NCBI RefSeq assembly: GCF_009857475.1
Contig: NZ_WWCJ01000017.1
Span: 1 to 64,000 of the forward strand
DNA length: 64,000 nt
Direction: 5' to 3'
DNA from: Pseudoduganella guangdongensis
Lineage (GTDB): Bacteria > Pseudomonadota > Gammaproteobacteria > Burkholderiales > Burkholderiaceae_D
Shown here: positions 7,554-20,500 of the stretch, one piece after another
Numbering within the stretch: position 1 is the first letter of the stretch
How the letters are laid out: each line of letters opens with the position of its first letter
The notes under the pieces: generated by a model
What the model was told of the DNA's origin: nothing
Databases searched by the model: none
What the model saw: only the letters and a program-made list of their open reading frames with translations
Program-made: the position numbers and the translations under genes

Positions 7554-9617
7554 TTAGAAACGGTAGCTGTAGCTGACGGTCGCGGTGCGCGCCTCGCCCG
7601 GCAGGTCAATGCCGCCGTAGCCGGGTTCCGCATACTGCCGGTCGAACAGGTTGCTGACGCGTAGCGCCAGCGTGTGCCGCCCCAGGCTGCGCTGCCAGTT
7701 GGCGTCGGCCAACGCGTAGGAGGCCAACTGGTAGGGCCGCAGCAAGTTCTCCTGGCTGTTGGATTTGCTGGCGCGGCGCGGCGACACGTGGCGTGCCGAC
7801 AGCGCGAACTGGCCCAAGTCCGCATGCAGGTACTGCCAGCTAAGGCGCGCCACCAGGCGCGGGTAGCTGGCGGTGGGCGTTACCTGCAGCGGCTGCAGGC
7901 GCGGCTGGAAATGGTCGTCGGTATCGGCCCAGGCCAGCTGCGCGCGCCAGCGCTGCGCGCCCAGCTGCCACAGGGCCTCCCCTTCCCAGCCCTTGCCCTC
8001 CTGCCGCCCGCTGTTTTGCGGCTGCAGGTTGGCGCCCAGCGGCAGCAGCTCGGTCTTGTCGCGCACCGTGAGCCGGTAGGCGTTGGCGGACAAGGCCAGG
8101 CTGGGCGTGGCTTGCCAGTGCAGGCTGGCTTCCGTACTGGCCGAGGTTTCCGGGCGCAGGGCCCGGTTGCCCAGCACCTCGCCGGGATACAGCGGCTGGG
8201 CGTACAGCTGGCTGGCGGTGGGCGCCTTGTAGGATGTGCCGTGCAAGAGCTTGTAGTGCAAGGTGGGCGACAGGCTGCCCACCAGGGCGATGCGGTGGTT
8301 GTTGTCGGCGCCGAACACGCTGTGGCGGTCGCGCCGCAGGTTGGCGGTCACGCCCAGCCAGCTCCAGGGGCGGAAGCTGTATTGCAGGTAGGCGCCGGTG
8401 TTGGTGATCCGTTCGCGCGCTTCCTGCCCGGAGACCAGGGTGCGGCGCCCGCTGGCCACGTCCACGCTGTAGACGCGCATGCGTTCTTCGGCGTCGCGGC
8501 TGCGGTCCAGGCCCAGCACCACGCTGTGCTGCTCGCCGAAGCGGCGCTGCACTTCCAGGTTGAAGGCCGTTTCGGCGAAGCCGATTTCGCGCTGCGGGTA
8601 GCTGGCGGTGGCGCCCAGTGAGAGGCGTTCGCGCGCGTCGGGATCGCCCTCGGCGTGGGCGGCGCTGGCGCGCAGGATCCAGTTTTCCCAGCCACGGTAT
8701 TCGTGCTGCAGGCGCACAGTGCGCTGGTGCAGGGCCAGGCGGTTGTCGCGGCTCAGCATGCCGAAGTCGAGGAACTGGGCGTCGCTGTCCAGGCGGTAGG
8801 CGTGCGCCATCAGTGTCGTGTCGTGCGCAGGCGCGGCGTAGCCCACCCGCAGCAGGGCGTTGCGCGGGCGGGTGTCGTCGTCGGCCGAGGTGCTGCTGCT
8901 GCCGGCGGCGGTCACGCGCCGGTACAGCGGTGAGCTGGCGGGCAGGCCGGCGTCCTGGCGTTCCAACCCGGCGCCCGCGACGGATGCCATGAACTGCCAC
9001 GGGCCGTGGCTGGCCTGGGCATGCCCTGCCAGCGCCGCGCCCTTTTCGCCGCCACCGCTGTAACTGGCGGTTACGGCGTGGTGCCGCTGCTCGCCGCCGC
9101 GCGTAATTATATTCACCACGCCTAAAAAGGCATCGGCGCCATACAGCGCCGAGGCCGGGCCGCGCACCACTTCGATGCGCTCCACCGCTTCCATATTCAA
9201 CAGGCTGGGGCCGAGGAAGTTGCTGGCGTCGCTGCGAAAGGCCAGCGGCTGGCCGTCCAGCATGACTTTTAGTATGCGCGACCAGGCGCGCACGCCGGCA
9301 TGGATGCCGCGCACGCCCACATTCGGCGCGACCCGGTCGGAAATGGCGTACATGCCGGGCACCTGCACCAAGGCTTCGGCCACCGAGCGGTAGCCGAACT
9401 GGCGGATATCCTCCGCCGTAATCACGGAGATCACCGCCGGGGCGTCGCGCGCCGACAGGGTTTGCCGGCTGGCGGTACTGAACGGCATGTCCAGCAGGGC
9501 TTCCACACTGACGTTGAACAGGTCCGTATCCAAAATCGCATCCTCCGGCAACGGTGACCGGGGAATAGTAGTCCTATTTTGCGCTGCGGCGTAACAGTTT
9601 TGGCTTGGGCACAACAA
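7554..9617 (-). CDS. TonB-dependent outer membrane receptor
   Basis: Up to 687 residues. The plug domain is clear (SARDAPAVISVITAEDIRQFGYRSVAEALVQVPGM, then VERIEVVRGPASALYGADAFLGVVNIITRGG), followed by a 22-strand-type barrel ending in aromatic residues (TATVSYSYRF). It should import a TonB/ExbBD-dependent ligand; the partner lipoprotein downstream could receive it. The start is uncertain: the frame opens at a TTG (9617), while a TTG at 9533 has GGAGG eight bases upstream. Neither start provides a signal peptide, which is abnormal for this class. It is divergent from the YfiR signalling operon, with start regions only about 50 bp apart. Confidence 0.88.
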   Translation of the reverse strand: MLCPSQNCYAAAQNRTTIPRSPLPEDAILDTDLFNVSVEALLDMPFSTASRQTLSARDAPAVISVITAEDIRQFGYRSVAEALVQVPGMYAISDRVAPNVGVRGIHAGVRAWSRILKVMLDGQPLAFRSDASNFLGPSLLNMEAVERIEVVRGPASALYGADAFLGVVNIITRGGEQRHHAVTASYSGGGEKGAALAGHAQASHGPWQFMASVAGAGLERQDAGLPASSPLYRRVTAAGSSSTSADDDTRPRNALLRVGYAAPAHDTTLMAHAYRLDSDAQFLDFGMLSRDNRLALHQRTVRLQHEYRGWENWILRASAAHAEGDPDARERLSLGATASYPQREIGFAETAFNLEVQRRFGEQHSVVLGLDRSRDAEERMRVYSVDVASGRRTLVSGQEARERITNTGAYLQYSFRPWSWLGVTANLRRDRHSVFGADNNHRIALVGSLSPTLHYKLLHGTSYKAPTASQLYAQPLYPGEVLGNRALRPETSASTEASLHWQATPSLALSANAYRLTVRDKTELLPLGANLQPQNSGRQEGKGWEGEALWQLGAQRWRAQLAWADTDDHFQPRLQPLQVTPTASYPRLVARLSWQYLHADLGQFALSARHVSPRRASKSNSQENLLRPYQLASYALADANWQRSLGRHTLALRVSNLFDRQYAEPGYGGIDLPGEARTATVSYSYRF

Positions 9618-9666
9618 TCTTTCAAATAGTCCAACGGGAATGGGGGCAAGGCTTATACTTGCTGGG

Positions 9667-10197
9667 ATGCAGCCTGACCTCGTTTCGGTGACGCTTCGCT
9701 ACGCCCTGCTGCTGGCGGCCTGCTGGCCGCCCGTCTCGACCGCGCAGGCGACCGTCTCCAAGGAACAGATCAAGGCCGCCCTGGTTTTCAACTTCATGAA
9801 ATTTACGGAGTGGCCGGCGGACCAGGGCAATGGCCCGCTGGTACTGTGCCTGGCCAATGCCGACCGCCGCACGGAAGCGGCCTTCGGCCAGGTCAACGGC
9901 CGCAGCATCGACAGCCGCACCATCCAGGTGCGGCCGGCAAGCGGGCCGGATGTGGGGGCCTGCCACCTGCTCTACATCCAGGACGGCACCGCGCGCGACA
10001 TGCTGGAGCGCGTCAGCGCCAGCTTCCCCAAGGTGCTGACCGTGGGCGACCAGGACGACTTCACCGAGGCCGGCGGCGCGATCGGGCTGGTGGAATTGAA
10101 TGGGCGGGTCCAGTTCAAGGTGAATATGGACATGCTAAAACGGGGCAACTACAAGGTCAGTTCGCAGTTGCTGAAACTGGCCGTCAATTTGCGCTAG
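9667..10197 (+). CDS. YfiR-family periplasmic protein (DUF4154)
   Basis: 176 residues from the ATG at 9667, giving a signal peptide ending about STAQA; an ATG at 9640 is in frame. The family body is clear: IKAALVFNFMKFTEWPA, the middle CHLLYIQD with paired cysteines, and the conserved end VGDQDDFTEAGGAIGLVELNGRVQFKVNMDMLKRGNYKVSSQLLKLA. In Pseudomonas YfiR is a periplasmic repressor of a membrane diguanylate cyclase. Here the likely partner is the hybrid kinase that starts 15 bp downstream and the GGDEF-EAL protein after it. A TATACT hexamer at 9654-9659 lies too close to the start to be a convincing promoter. Confidence 0.85.
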   Translation: MQPDLVSVTLRYALLLAACWPPVSTAQATVSKEQIKAALVFNFMKFTEWPADQGNGPLVLCLANADRRTEAAFGQVNGRSIDSRTIQVRPASGPDVGACHLLYIQDGTARDMLERVSASFPKVLTVGDQDDFTEAGGAIGLVELNGRVQFKVNMDMLKRGNYKVSSQLLKLAVNLR

Positions 10198-10212
10198 GGC
10201 GAGGAAGGGCAT

Positions 10213-12911
<2,699 letters not shown>

Positions 12912-12915
<4 letters not shown>

Positions 12916-15008
12916 TGGAACGCCGCAGCAAAGCGCTGGTGCTGGTGGTGGACGATGAACTGGCGGCGCGCCTGATCACCCGCGCCACCCTGGAGGAAGG
13001 CGGCTTCGACGTGGTGGAAGCGGCCAGCGCGGCGCAGGCCCTGGCCCTGTTCGAGGATTGCCATCCCGACGTGGTGCTGCTGGACGTGATGCTGCCCGAC
13101 GGCGACGGCGTGGAACTGTGCGAACAGCTGCGCGGCCTGCCCAACGGCCGCGACGTGCCGATCGCCATGGTCACCGGCGTCAACGACAAGGAATCGATCC
13201 AGCGCGCCTACCAGAGCGGCGCCACCGACTTCATCACCAAGCCGATCTCGTGGGGCACGCTGGCGCACCGCACCCGCTTCCTGCTGCGCGCCCACCACGC
13301 CCTGCGCGACCTGGCGCTGAGCGCCCTGCGCATGCGCCTGGCCGCCAGCGTGTTCGAAGCCAGCAACGATGCCATCCTGATCTGCGACCGCCACAACCGC
13401 ATCATCTCCACCAACCCCGCCTTCACCCGCATCTGCGGCCATCCGGCGCACGAGGTGCTGGGCCAGGACCCGGCCCTGCTATTTGCCGACGTGGGCACCC
13501 GCATCCAGTACCAGACCATGTGGGAAACGCTGCTCGCCGACAACGCCTGGCAGGGCGAATTCACCTGCCGCCGCCGCAACGGCGACACCTTCCCCGCCTG
13601 GTTTTCCATGAGCCTGTGCCGCGATGCCGAGGGCGAGCCGGAACACTATATCGCCCTGTTTACCGACATTTCGCTGCGCAAGGTGCAGGAGCAGCGCATC
13701 GCGCACCTGGCCTTCCACGACGAGCTGACCGGCCTGCCCAACCGGCGCCTGGTGGCCGACCGCCTGGCCGTGGCATTGGCCCAAGCGAAACGCGATGCCA
13801 GCCAGGGGGCCGTGCTGTTCGTCGATATCGACCGCTTCAAGAACATCAACGATTCGCTCGGCCACGCCTGCGGCGACCAGTTGCTGGAGCAGGTGGCGCT
13901 GCGGCTGCAAGGCGCGCTGCGCGGCGGCGACACGGTGGGGCGCATGGGCGGCGACGAATTCGTGCTGCTCTGCCCCGGCGCCGGCCACGGCGCTGCCATC
14001 GCCGCGCGCGCCCAGGCCATGCTGGCCACCCTGGCCGAGCCCTATCAGGTGATGGGCATGCGCCTGCACGTGTCGGCCAGCATGGGCATTGCCTGCTATC
14101 CGGATGACGGCGACACGCCGGAGGTGCTGGTGCGCAACGCGGACGCCGCCATGTACCTGGCCAAGGAACAGGGCCGCAACAACTTCCAGTTCTACGCGCC
14201 GGAGCTGAACGCCAGCATCCTGTCGCGCCTCAAGCTGGAGATGGAGCTGCGCCGCGCGCTGGACGCCGGCCAGTTCGAGCTGTATTACCAGCCCAAGCTC
14301 GAGATGGCGGACGGCCGTCTGAACGGCGCCGAAGTGCTGATCCGCTGGCGCAACGACGCGGGCCAGCTGGTGCCGCCCAACCGCTTCATCCCGGTGGCCG
14401 AGGAATGCGGCCTGATTGGCGCCATCGGCGACTGGGTGCTGGCCGAAACCTGCCGCCAGCACGCCGCCTGGCGCGCCGCCGGCCTGCTGGTGCCGGTGCT
14501 GGCGGTGAATGTGTCGGCGCGCCAGTTCGCGCAGCCGGAGTTTGCCGAGAATATGGGGCGCATGCTGGCCGAACTGGGCACGGCGCCGGCCGCGATCGAG
14601 CTGGAACTGACCGAATCGATGCTGATGGCCGATGTGCGGCGGACCGCCGCCACCCTGGAGCGGCTCAAAGAACTCGGCTTCTCCATCGCCATCGACGATT
14701 TCGGCACCGGCTTCTCCAGCCTGAATTACCTGCGCCATTTCCGCCTGGACGTGCTCAAGATCGACCAGTCCTTCGTGCGCGAGCTGCTGCAGGACCGCGC
14801 CGCGCTGGCCATTGTGCAGTCGATCATCGCGCTGGCGCGCGCGCTCAACCTGCAAACCGTGGCCGAAGGGGTGGAAACCGAGGCGCAGCGCGCCTTGCTG
14901 CAGGAGCAGGGTTGCGGCGCCATGCAGGGCTACCTGGTGGCGCGGCCCTTGCCGGCCTCCGATTTCGCCGCCTGGCTGCGCGCCTACAACAAGGGGCGGC
15001 CGCCATGA
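12912..15008 (+). CDS. response regulator with PAS, GGDEF and EAL domains
   Basis: 698 residues from the ATG at 12912, which overlaps the kinase stop and follows GGGAGG. Domains: receiver (1-130, phospho-acceptor Asp58 in [13 protein letters not shown]), PAS (about 150-260), GGDEF (275-430) with an intact GGDEF at 346-350, and EAL (440-695). The EAL signature is EVL at 474-476, but downstream catalytic motifs [14 protein letters not shown] and KIDQSFV are intact, so phosphodiesterase activity is possible. It should make and/or break c-di-GMP under control of the kinase encoded just upstream. The stop overlaps the next start by ATGA, so the genes are translationally coupled. Confidence 0.95.
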
Positions 15009-15754
15009 GGCGGGCCTGGATTCTCGCCCTGCTCGCCGCCATGCTCGCGGCGCTGGTGCTACCCGCCAGCGCCGGCCCCACCATCACCATCGGCGCGGAG
15101 GACGACTGGGCGCCCTACTCGTCCGGGCCGGACGGGCACGCGCGCGGCTTCGCGGTGGACGTGGTGCGCGAGGCCTACGCCCTGGCCGGGGTGGCGGTGC
15201 ATTTCAAAGCCCTGCCCTACTCGCGCTGCATGGCCGAAACGCGGGCCGGGCGGCTGCTGGCCTGCTTCGACGCCGTGCCCAACAGCCTGATCGCGCCGCA
15301 TTACCTGTGGCCGCAGCAGCCGCTGTTCTCCACCCACATGAATATCTACGCGCGCGCCGGCAGCCCCGAGCGCAACCTGCGCGTGCGCGACCTGGAAGGC
15401 CGCACCGTCGGCGTGCAGCGCGAATACGAGTACGGCGAGGCTTTCGACGTCAACAGCCGCATCGTGCGCCACGTGGTCGACAAGAACGAGCATGGCTTCC
15501 GCATGCTGCTGGCCGGCCGCATCGACTATATGGCGGCGGAGGCGCGCATCGCCGACGCCCTGTTCCGCAGCAAGCCGGCCGAGTTCGCGGGCCGGTTCGC
15601 CCTGGTCGGCACGGTCGCCACGCCGCAGGTATTCATCGCCTTCAGCAAGGACGCTCCAAACAGCCGCGCCATGCTGGCGCTCTTCAACCAGGGCTACGCC
15701 AAACTGCGCAAGTCGCCGCGCTACAAAGAGCTGCAGGACAAATGGCTCAAGTGA
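15005..15754 (+). CDS. periplasmic solute-binding protein, SBP_bac_3 family, end of signalling operon
   Basis: 249 residues from the ATG at 15005 (ATGA overlap with the GGDEF-EAL gene). It has a signal peptide ending about LPASA and the family-3 two-lobe fold: ITIGAEDDWAPYSSG, RGFAVDVVREAYALAG, then LEGRTVGVQREYEYG and a C-terminal helix YKELQDKWLK. No permease is encoded. Its fixed place behind a kinase and a c-di-GMP enzyme suggests a ligand-binding accessory to signalling instead of transport (inference). It meets the FhaC gene tail to tail with a 7-bp gap. Confidence 0.85.
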   Translation: MRRAWILALLAAMLAALVLPASAGPTITIGAEDDWAPYSSGPDGHARGFAVDVVREAYALAGVAVHFKALPYSRCMAETRAGRLLACFDAVPNSLIAPHYLWPQQPLFSTHMNIYARAGSPERNLRVRDLEGRTVGVQREYEYGEAFDVNSRIVRHVVDKNEHGFRMLLAGRIDYMAAEARIADALFRSKPAEFAGRFALVGTVATPQVFIAFSKDAPNSRAMLALFNQGYAKLRKSPRYKELQDKWLK

Positions 15755-15761
15755 GGCGGCG

Positions 15762-17486
15762 TCAGAACGGCAGGCTGGCGGTCAGCCAGCCGCGCACGCG
15801 CGACGATTTGCCGTCCGCGTCTTCGCCTTTGCTGCCCGGCGCCGGATTGGCGCCGATCTTGCGCGCCACCTGCACTTGCAGCGATGCGCCGCCGGCGCCG
15901 CGCCAGGTGGCGCCGATGCCGGCGCCTTTCAGCGTGTAGCTGTTGCCAGGGCCGTTGGCCGGCAAGGCGCCGGCATACACATGCTTGTTCAGGCGCACAT
16001 GGCCGGCATCGACAAAGGCGGCCAGGCCGGTGCGCCAGGCGGGCAGCTCCAGCTGCAGCTCGGCCGACAGCACATGGCCTTCGTCGCCGCTGGCTTCTCC
16101 CGCCGGGTAGGCGCGCACGCGGCCCGGGCCGCCCAGCGACATCTTCTCGCCCGACTCCAGGTTGCGCGAGGCGAACTGGCCGCTGGCGTTCAGCAGCAGG
16201 CCGAGATTGCCGCTTAAGCGCTGCAGGCGGCCCAGCTGGTAGCCCAGGTGGGCAAAGCGGCCGGCGCTGCGCGTGCTGGCGGCATCGGCCGCCGCCGCGG
16301 CGGCATTGCCGTCCAGGTCAAGATGGCCCAGGCCCAGTTCCAGGCTGGCCTGGGTGGCGGCGTCTTCCTGCTGGCGGCTGAAAGCCAGGGCCAGCGGCAG
16401 CAGCCGGACATGCTTGTCGCTGGTGGCCGCGCCGCTGGCGAAGTTCTCGTAGCGCTTGTCGTCGTAGCCGGCGCGCAGCTGCAGGTTGGTGCTGCGCGTG
16501 CGCAGCAGCGGATAGGTGGCGATCAGCTGCGCCACGGAGGCAGTGCCGTGCGCGTCCAGCGCCTTGAATTCCTCGCCCAGCTTGTAGCGCATGCGCGAGA
16601 AGGCGGCGCCGGCTTTCAGGCCGCTGCCGCCCAACGGGGCGATATAGCCCGCGCGGCCATAGCGGTAGCCGTCGCCGGCGGTGGAGGCCAGCAGCGAGAC
16701 CTGCCCGCCGTAGCCGCCCAGGTCATTCAGCGCCAGGTTGCCGGACAGGCGCGTGGCGCCGGTGTAGCGGTTGCTGGAATTGTCGATGCTGAGCGAACCG
16801 GCAGCCAGCGGGCCTTCGCGCAGTTGCACGGCCAGTTCGGATTCGCCCAGCCCTTGGCCTTTGCTCAATTCCGCGCGGGCGGCCAGGCCGGGCAAGTCCT
16901 GCGTCAGCAGCAAGGCGCGTTCCAGGCGGTCTTCCTGCACCGGCTGACCGGCCGGCACCAGGGCATCCAAATAGCGCCGCGCCAGGTCCGGGCGCAGCCG
17001 CACGCTGGCGTCGGGCGCCATGCGCACTTGCGAGATGCGGCCTTCCAGCACCTGGATGGCGACTTCGCCCTGGCCGATTTCCTGCGCCGGCAGCACGGCG
17101 CTGGCGACAAAGTAGCCGCGCGCGCGGTAGTAGGCGGTGACCGCGTTGCAGGCTTGCTGCAACTCGGCGAAACTCAGTTCCCGTCCGGTGAACGGCGCCA
17201 GTTCCTGCTGCAAGGCGGCCGGCGCGAAGGCGCTCACGCCCTGCAGCACAAAGCGGCGCACCAGCACCTTCTGCGCGCCTTCCAGCGCCAGGCCCGGCAG
17301 CGGGGCGGCGTCCGGCACCACCTTGCCGCTGGCGGCCGGCTGGCGCACCAGCGCGGGCGGGCGGTTCTGCTCCAGGATGCGGCCCGCATCGGGCAGGGTT
17401 TGCGCCTGGGCCAGCGCCGGGGCCAGCATCAGGGACGGACTGCACAGGATGGCCAGGGCCAGGCTGTTCTTGGTATGTTTCTGCAC
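15762..17486 (-). CDS. two-partner secretion outer membrane transporter, FhaC/ShlB/HecB family (TpsB)
   Basis: 574 residues from a GTG with GGGAAGAGAG upstream; signal peptide ending about PALAQA. After a linker comes the ShlB-type POTRA region (FVLQGVSAFAPAALQQELAPFTGRELSFAELQQACNAV in shorter pieces, then GEVAIQVLEGRISQV), followed by the 16-stranded barrel with the expected LxGPGRVRAYPxGEASGDEG motif, and a C-terminal strand ending GWLTASLPF. It exports the giant TpsA protein encoded 21 bp upstream. Length is normal for the family. It is the last gene of the minus-strand cluster that begins near 29.3 kb. Confidence 0.93.
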   Translation of the reverse strand: MQKHTKNSLALAILCSPSLMLAPALAQAQTLPDAGRILEQNRPPALVRQPAASGKVVPDAAPLPGLALEGAQKVLVRRFVLQGVSAFAPAALQQELAPFTGRELSFAELQQACNAVTAYYRARGYFVASAVLPAQEIGQGEVAIQVLEGRISQVRMAPDASVRLRPDLARRYLDALVPAGQPVQEDRLERALLLTQDLPGLAARAELSKGQGLGESELAVQLREGPLAAGSLSIDNSSNRYTGATRLSGNLALNDLGGYGGQVSLLASTAGDGYRYGRAGYIAPLGGSGLKAGAAFSRMRYKLGEEFKALDAHGTASVAQLIATYPLLRTRSTNLQLRAGYDDKRYENFASGAATSDKHVRLLPLALAFSRQQEDAATQASLELGLGHLDLDGNAAAAAADAASTRSAGRFAHLGYQLGRLQRLSGNLGLLLNASGQFASRNLESGEKMSLGGPGRVRAYPAGEASGDEGHVLSAELQLELPAWRTGLAAFVDAGHVRLNKHVYAGALPANGPGNSYTLKGAGIGATWRGAGGASLQVQVARKIGANPAPGSKGEDADGKSSRVRGWLTASLPF

Positions 17487-17507
17487 TTGCTCTCTTCCCG
17501 CTTCTTA

Positions 17508-20500
17508 TCAGTTAGGCGCACCAGCGCTATTCACGCCGCCGCCGCGCACCATCACGCGGCTGCCGCCGCCGATGGTGTATTCCCGCGTCTCATTGTCGGA
17601 CTGCTGCGGCGTGCCGCCGCCATTGCGGATGGACTGCGCGAGCTGGCCAGCCACTGCGGCGCTGCCTGCGGCTGAGCCGTCCTGCGCGCCGTCCTGCGTG
17701 GCGCTGCTGTCCGGCAGCGAGACCAGTGCCGCGCCGCCGTTGCCCAGCTGCGCCCACATGCCGCCGCCCTGGCCCGGCATCGGCGCCGCCGGATTGACCA
17801 GGCCGCCGATCAGGTTCTCAATCTGCTGCGGCGCGCGCGCCACGGTCAGCACACCGTTGACATAGCTCACCGCATAGTTCTGCAGGCTGTTGCCGCTGAT
17901 GTTAATGGCATAGCTGCCCGCCGGCGCGTCGAGCCCGGCGCCGGTGCTGGTGAGCACTTCGCCCAACAGGGCCGCCGTGTCGCCGCCCACCAGGCCGGAC
18001 GCGGTCCAGGTCAACGCCGGATTGGCGTTGCCGAAGGCGCGCACCTGGTCGTCGGCGCGCACCACCAGCGAGGCCTGGGCAATGTTCCCGGTCGTGGTGA
18101 CGCTGCTATTGGCCAGCACGTAGTTGGACGCCAGGCCGCTACCATTCGCCAGCGTGTAGCCGCTGGCCGTCACCACCTTGCCGTTGCCGGCATTGCGGTT
18201 CTCGAACTGCACGCTGGCCGGCGCCTGCAGCACCAGGCCCTCGCCGTTCACCAGCCCGCTCAGCGAACCAATGCTGGACAGGCTGCCGTTGGTGGTGCCG
18301 TCATAGGTCTTGCTGGCCACGGCCACGCCGCCGATCGACACCTGGCGCGCGCTGATGCTGCCCGCCAGCGTAACGTTCGCCGGCAGCACATAGTTCGACA
18401 GCAAAGTGCCCGCGCCAGCCGACACCGAACCGCCCTGCAGCGCCGCCGTGACGCTGTTCGCGCCTTGCACGTTGGCGCTGTTGTACTGCCCCAGCAAGGC
18501 GCCCACGCTCGCGCCCTCGCCGCTGGCGAAGCCCGCCAGGCCGACCTGCCCGGCCGCCAGTTGCGCCGCCGTGCCGCCGTCGTACACCTTGCTAATGCTG
18601 CCGTTCGCAATCGCCGTCAGCGCCTTCGGCGTGATGGACGCGGTGGTGGAGGTGCCGCCGCCCACGCTGTAGTTGCCCGCATCGGCGCCCGACAGCGAAA
18701 TGCCGGACACCGTGATCGCCTTGCCCTGGCCCGCGTTCTTGTCGGCAAACGCCGCGTTGCCGCTTACCTGCAGGCTGTCGCCGGACAGGCGGTTGTCGGC
18801 GTAGGCGACGTTGGCCGCCAGCGTGCCGTCGTACACCTTGTCGATACCGGTCGCGCTCACCTGCAGCGCGCGCGGCGTGATGCTGGCGGTGGAATTGGCC
18901 ACCACCGATACGGTGTAATTGGCCGCGTCGGCGCCGCTCAGGGAGACGCCGCTCAGGCTGACCGCCTTGTTGTTGCCCACATTCTTGTCGGCGAAACTGC
19001 CGCTGCCGCCCGCCAGCGTCAGCTGGTCGCCGGCAATGCGGTTGTCACCGGCCAGCGCGACCGACGTCGCCGTGCCGCCGTCGTACACCTTGCTGGCCGC
19101 CGTCACGTTCACGGTCAGCGCGCGCGGCGTGATGGAGCCGGTGCCGGTGGCGGTGGTCGCCGCCAGCTGGTAGTTGGCCGCGTCCGCGCCGCCCAGGGTG
19201 ATGCCGCTGGCGTTCACGACCTTGCCGCTGCCGGCGTTCTTGTCGGCATAGCTGCCGCTACCGGACAGCACCAGGGTGTCGCCGGCCACGCGGTTGTCTG
19301 CGAAGCTTAGCTGCGCAGCGACGGTGCCGTCGTACACCTTGGTGGTGCCGTTGGTGCTCACGTTCAGCGTGCGCTGCGTGATATCGCCGCTGGCCGTGGC
19401 GCTGCCGGCGGTCAGCGCGTAGTTCGCCGCGTCGGCGCCGGCCAAGGCGAGGCCGGAGACGGTAATCGCCTTGCCGTTGCCGGCGTTCTTGTTGGCGAAA
19501 ACGGCATTGCCGCTGACGCTCAGCACATCGCCCGCCAGGCGGTTGTCGGCATAGTTCACCACGGCAGCCACGCTACCGTCGTACACCTTGTTGCTGCCGG
19601 TGGCGTTGACGGTCAGCGCGCGCGGCGTGATATCCGCCGTGGCGCTCGCGCTGGCGGATGCCAGGCTGTAGTTGCCGGCATCTGTCCCGCCGAGCGTGAT
19701 GCCAGTGATGCTCACGTTCTTGCCGTTGCCCGCGTTCTTGTCGCTGAAGGCTGCGGCACCGTAGGCCAGCGTCAGGGCATCCCCGCTCACGCGGTTGTCG
19801 CCCAGGACGGCGCTGGCGGCGGCGGTCTGGTCGTATGCCTTGTTCGCCGCGGTGGCTGTCACCGCCAGCGCGCGCTGCGTGATATTGGCACTGGTGCTGG
19901 CCGTGGTGCCGGCCAGCGTGTAGTTGCCCGCATCCGCGCCGGAGAGTGAGATGCCGCTGACGCTGACCGCCTTGCCATTGCCGGCGTTCTTGTCCGCGAA
20001 CACCGCATTGCCGCTCAGGGCCAGCTCGTCGCCCGCCACCCGGTTGTCGCCAAAAATCACGCTCGCCGCCGTGCTGCCGTCGTACACGCGGTTTACGCCG
20101 GTGGCGCTGGCCGTCAGGCTGCGCGCGGTGATGTCGGCGCTGCCGCTGGCGGTGCTGGATGCCAGCACATAGTTGTCCTTGTCCGCGCCGGACAGCGCAA
20201 TACCGCTCACCGACAAGGCTTTGCCGCTGCCGGCGTTCTTGTCGGCGAAGCTTGCGCTGCCGCCGGTCACGCTCAGCACATCGCCCGCCACGCGGTCGTC
20301 GCCCAGCGTTGCGCTGGCCGCCGTGGTGCCGTCATAGACCTTGTTGGCGCCCACCGCGTTCACCACCAGCGTGCGGCGGGTGATGTCGCCGCTCGTGGTG
20401 GCCACCGCGCCCGACACCGTATAGTTGGCCGCATCGGCCCCGGCCAAGGTCACCGCGCCGACCTGGATGGTCTTGCCCGTGCCCACATGCTTGTCGGCGA

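Noticed and set aside
9654-9659. TATACT as the yfiR promoter -10
   Set aside because: Transcription would start at the ATG itself and no -35 is seen; the hexamer is also inside codons of a longer possible start.
14405-15004. N-terminal extension of the solute-binding protein inside the EAL gene
   Set aside because: The extension is out-of-frame shadow of the EAL domain; the ATG at 15005 gives a clean signal peptide and an ATGA overlap.
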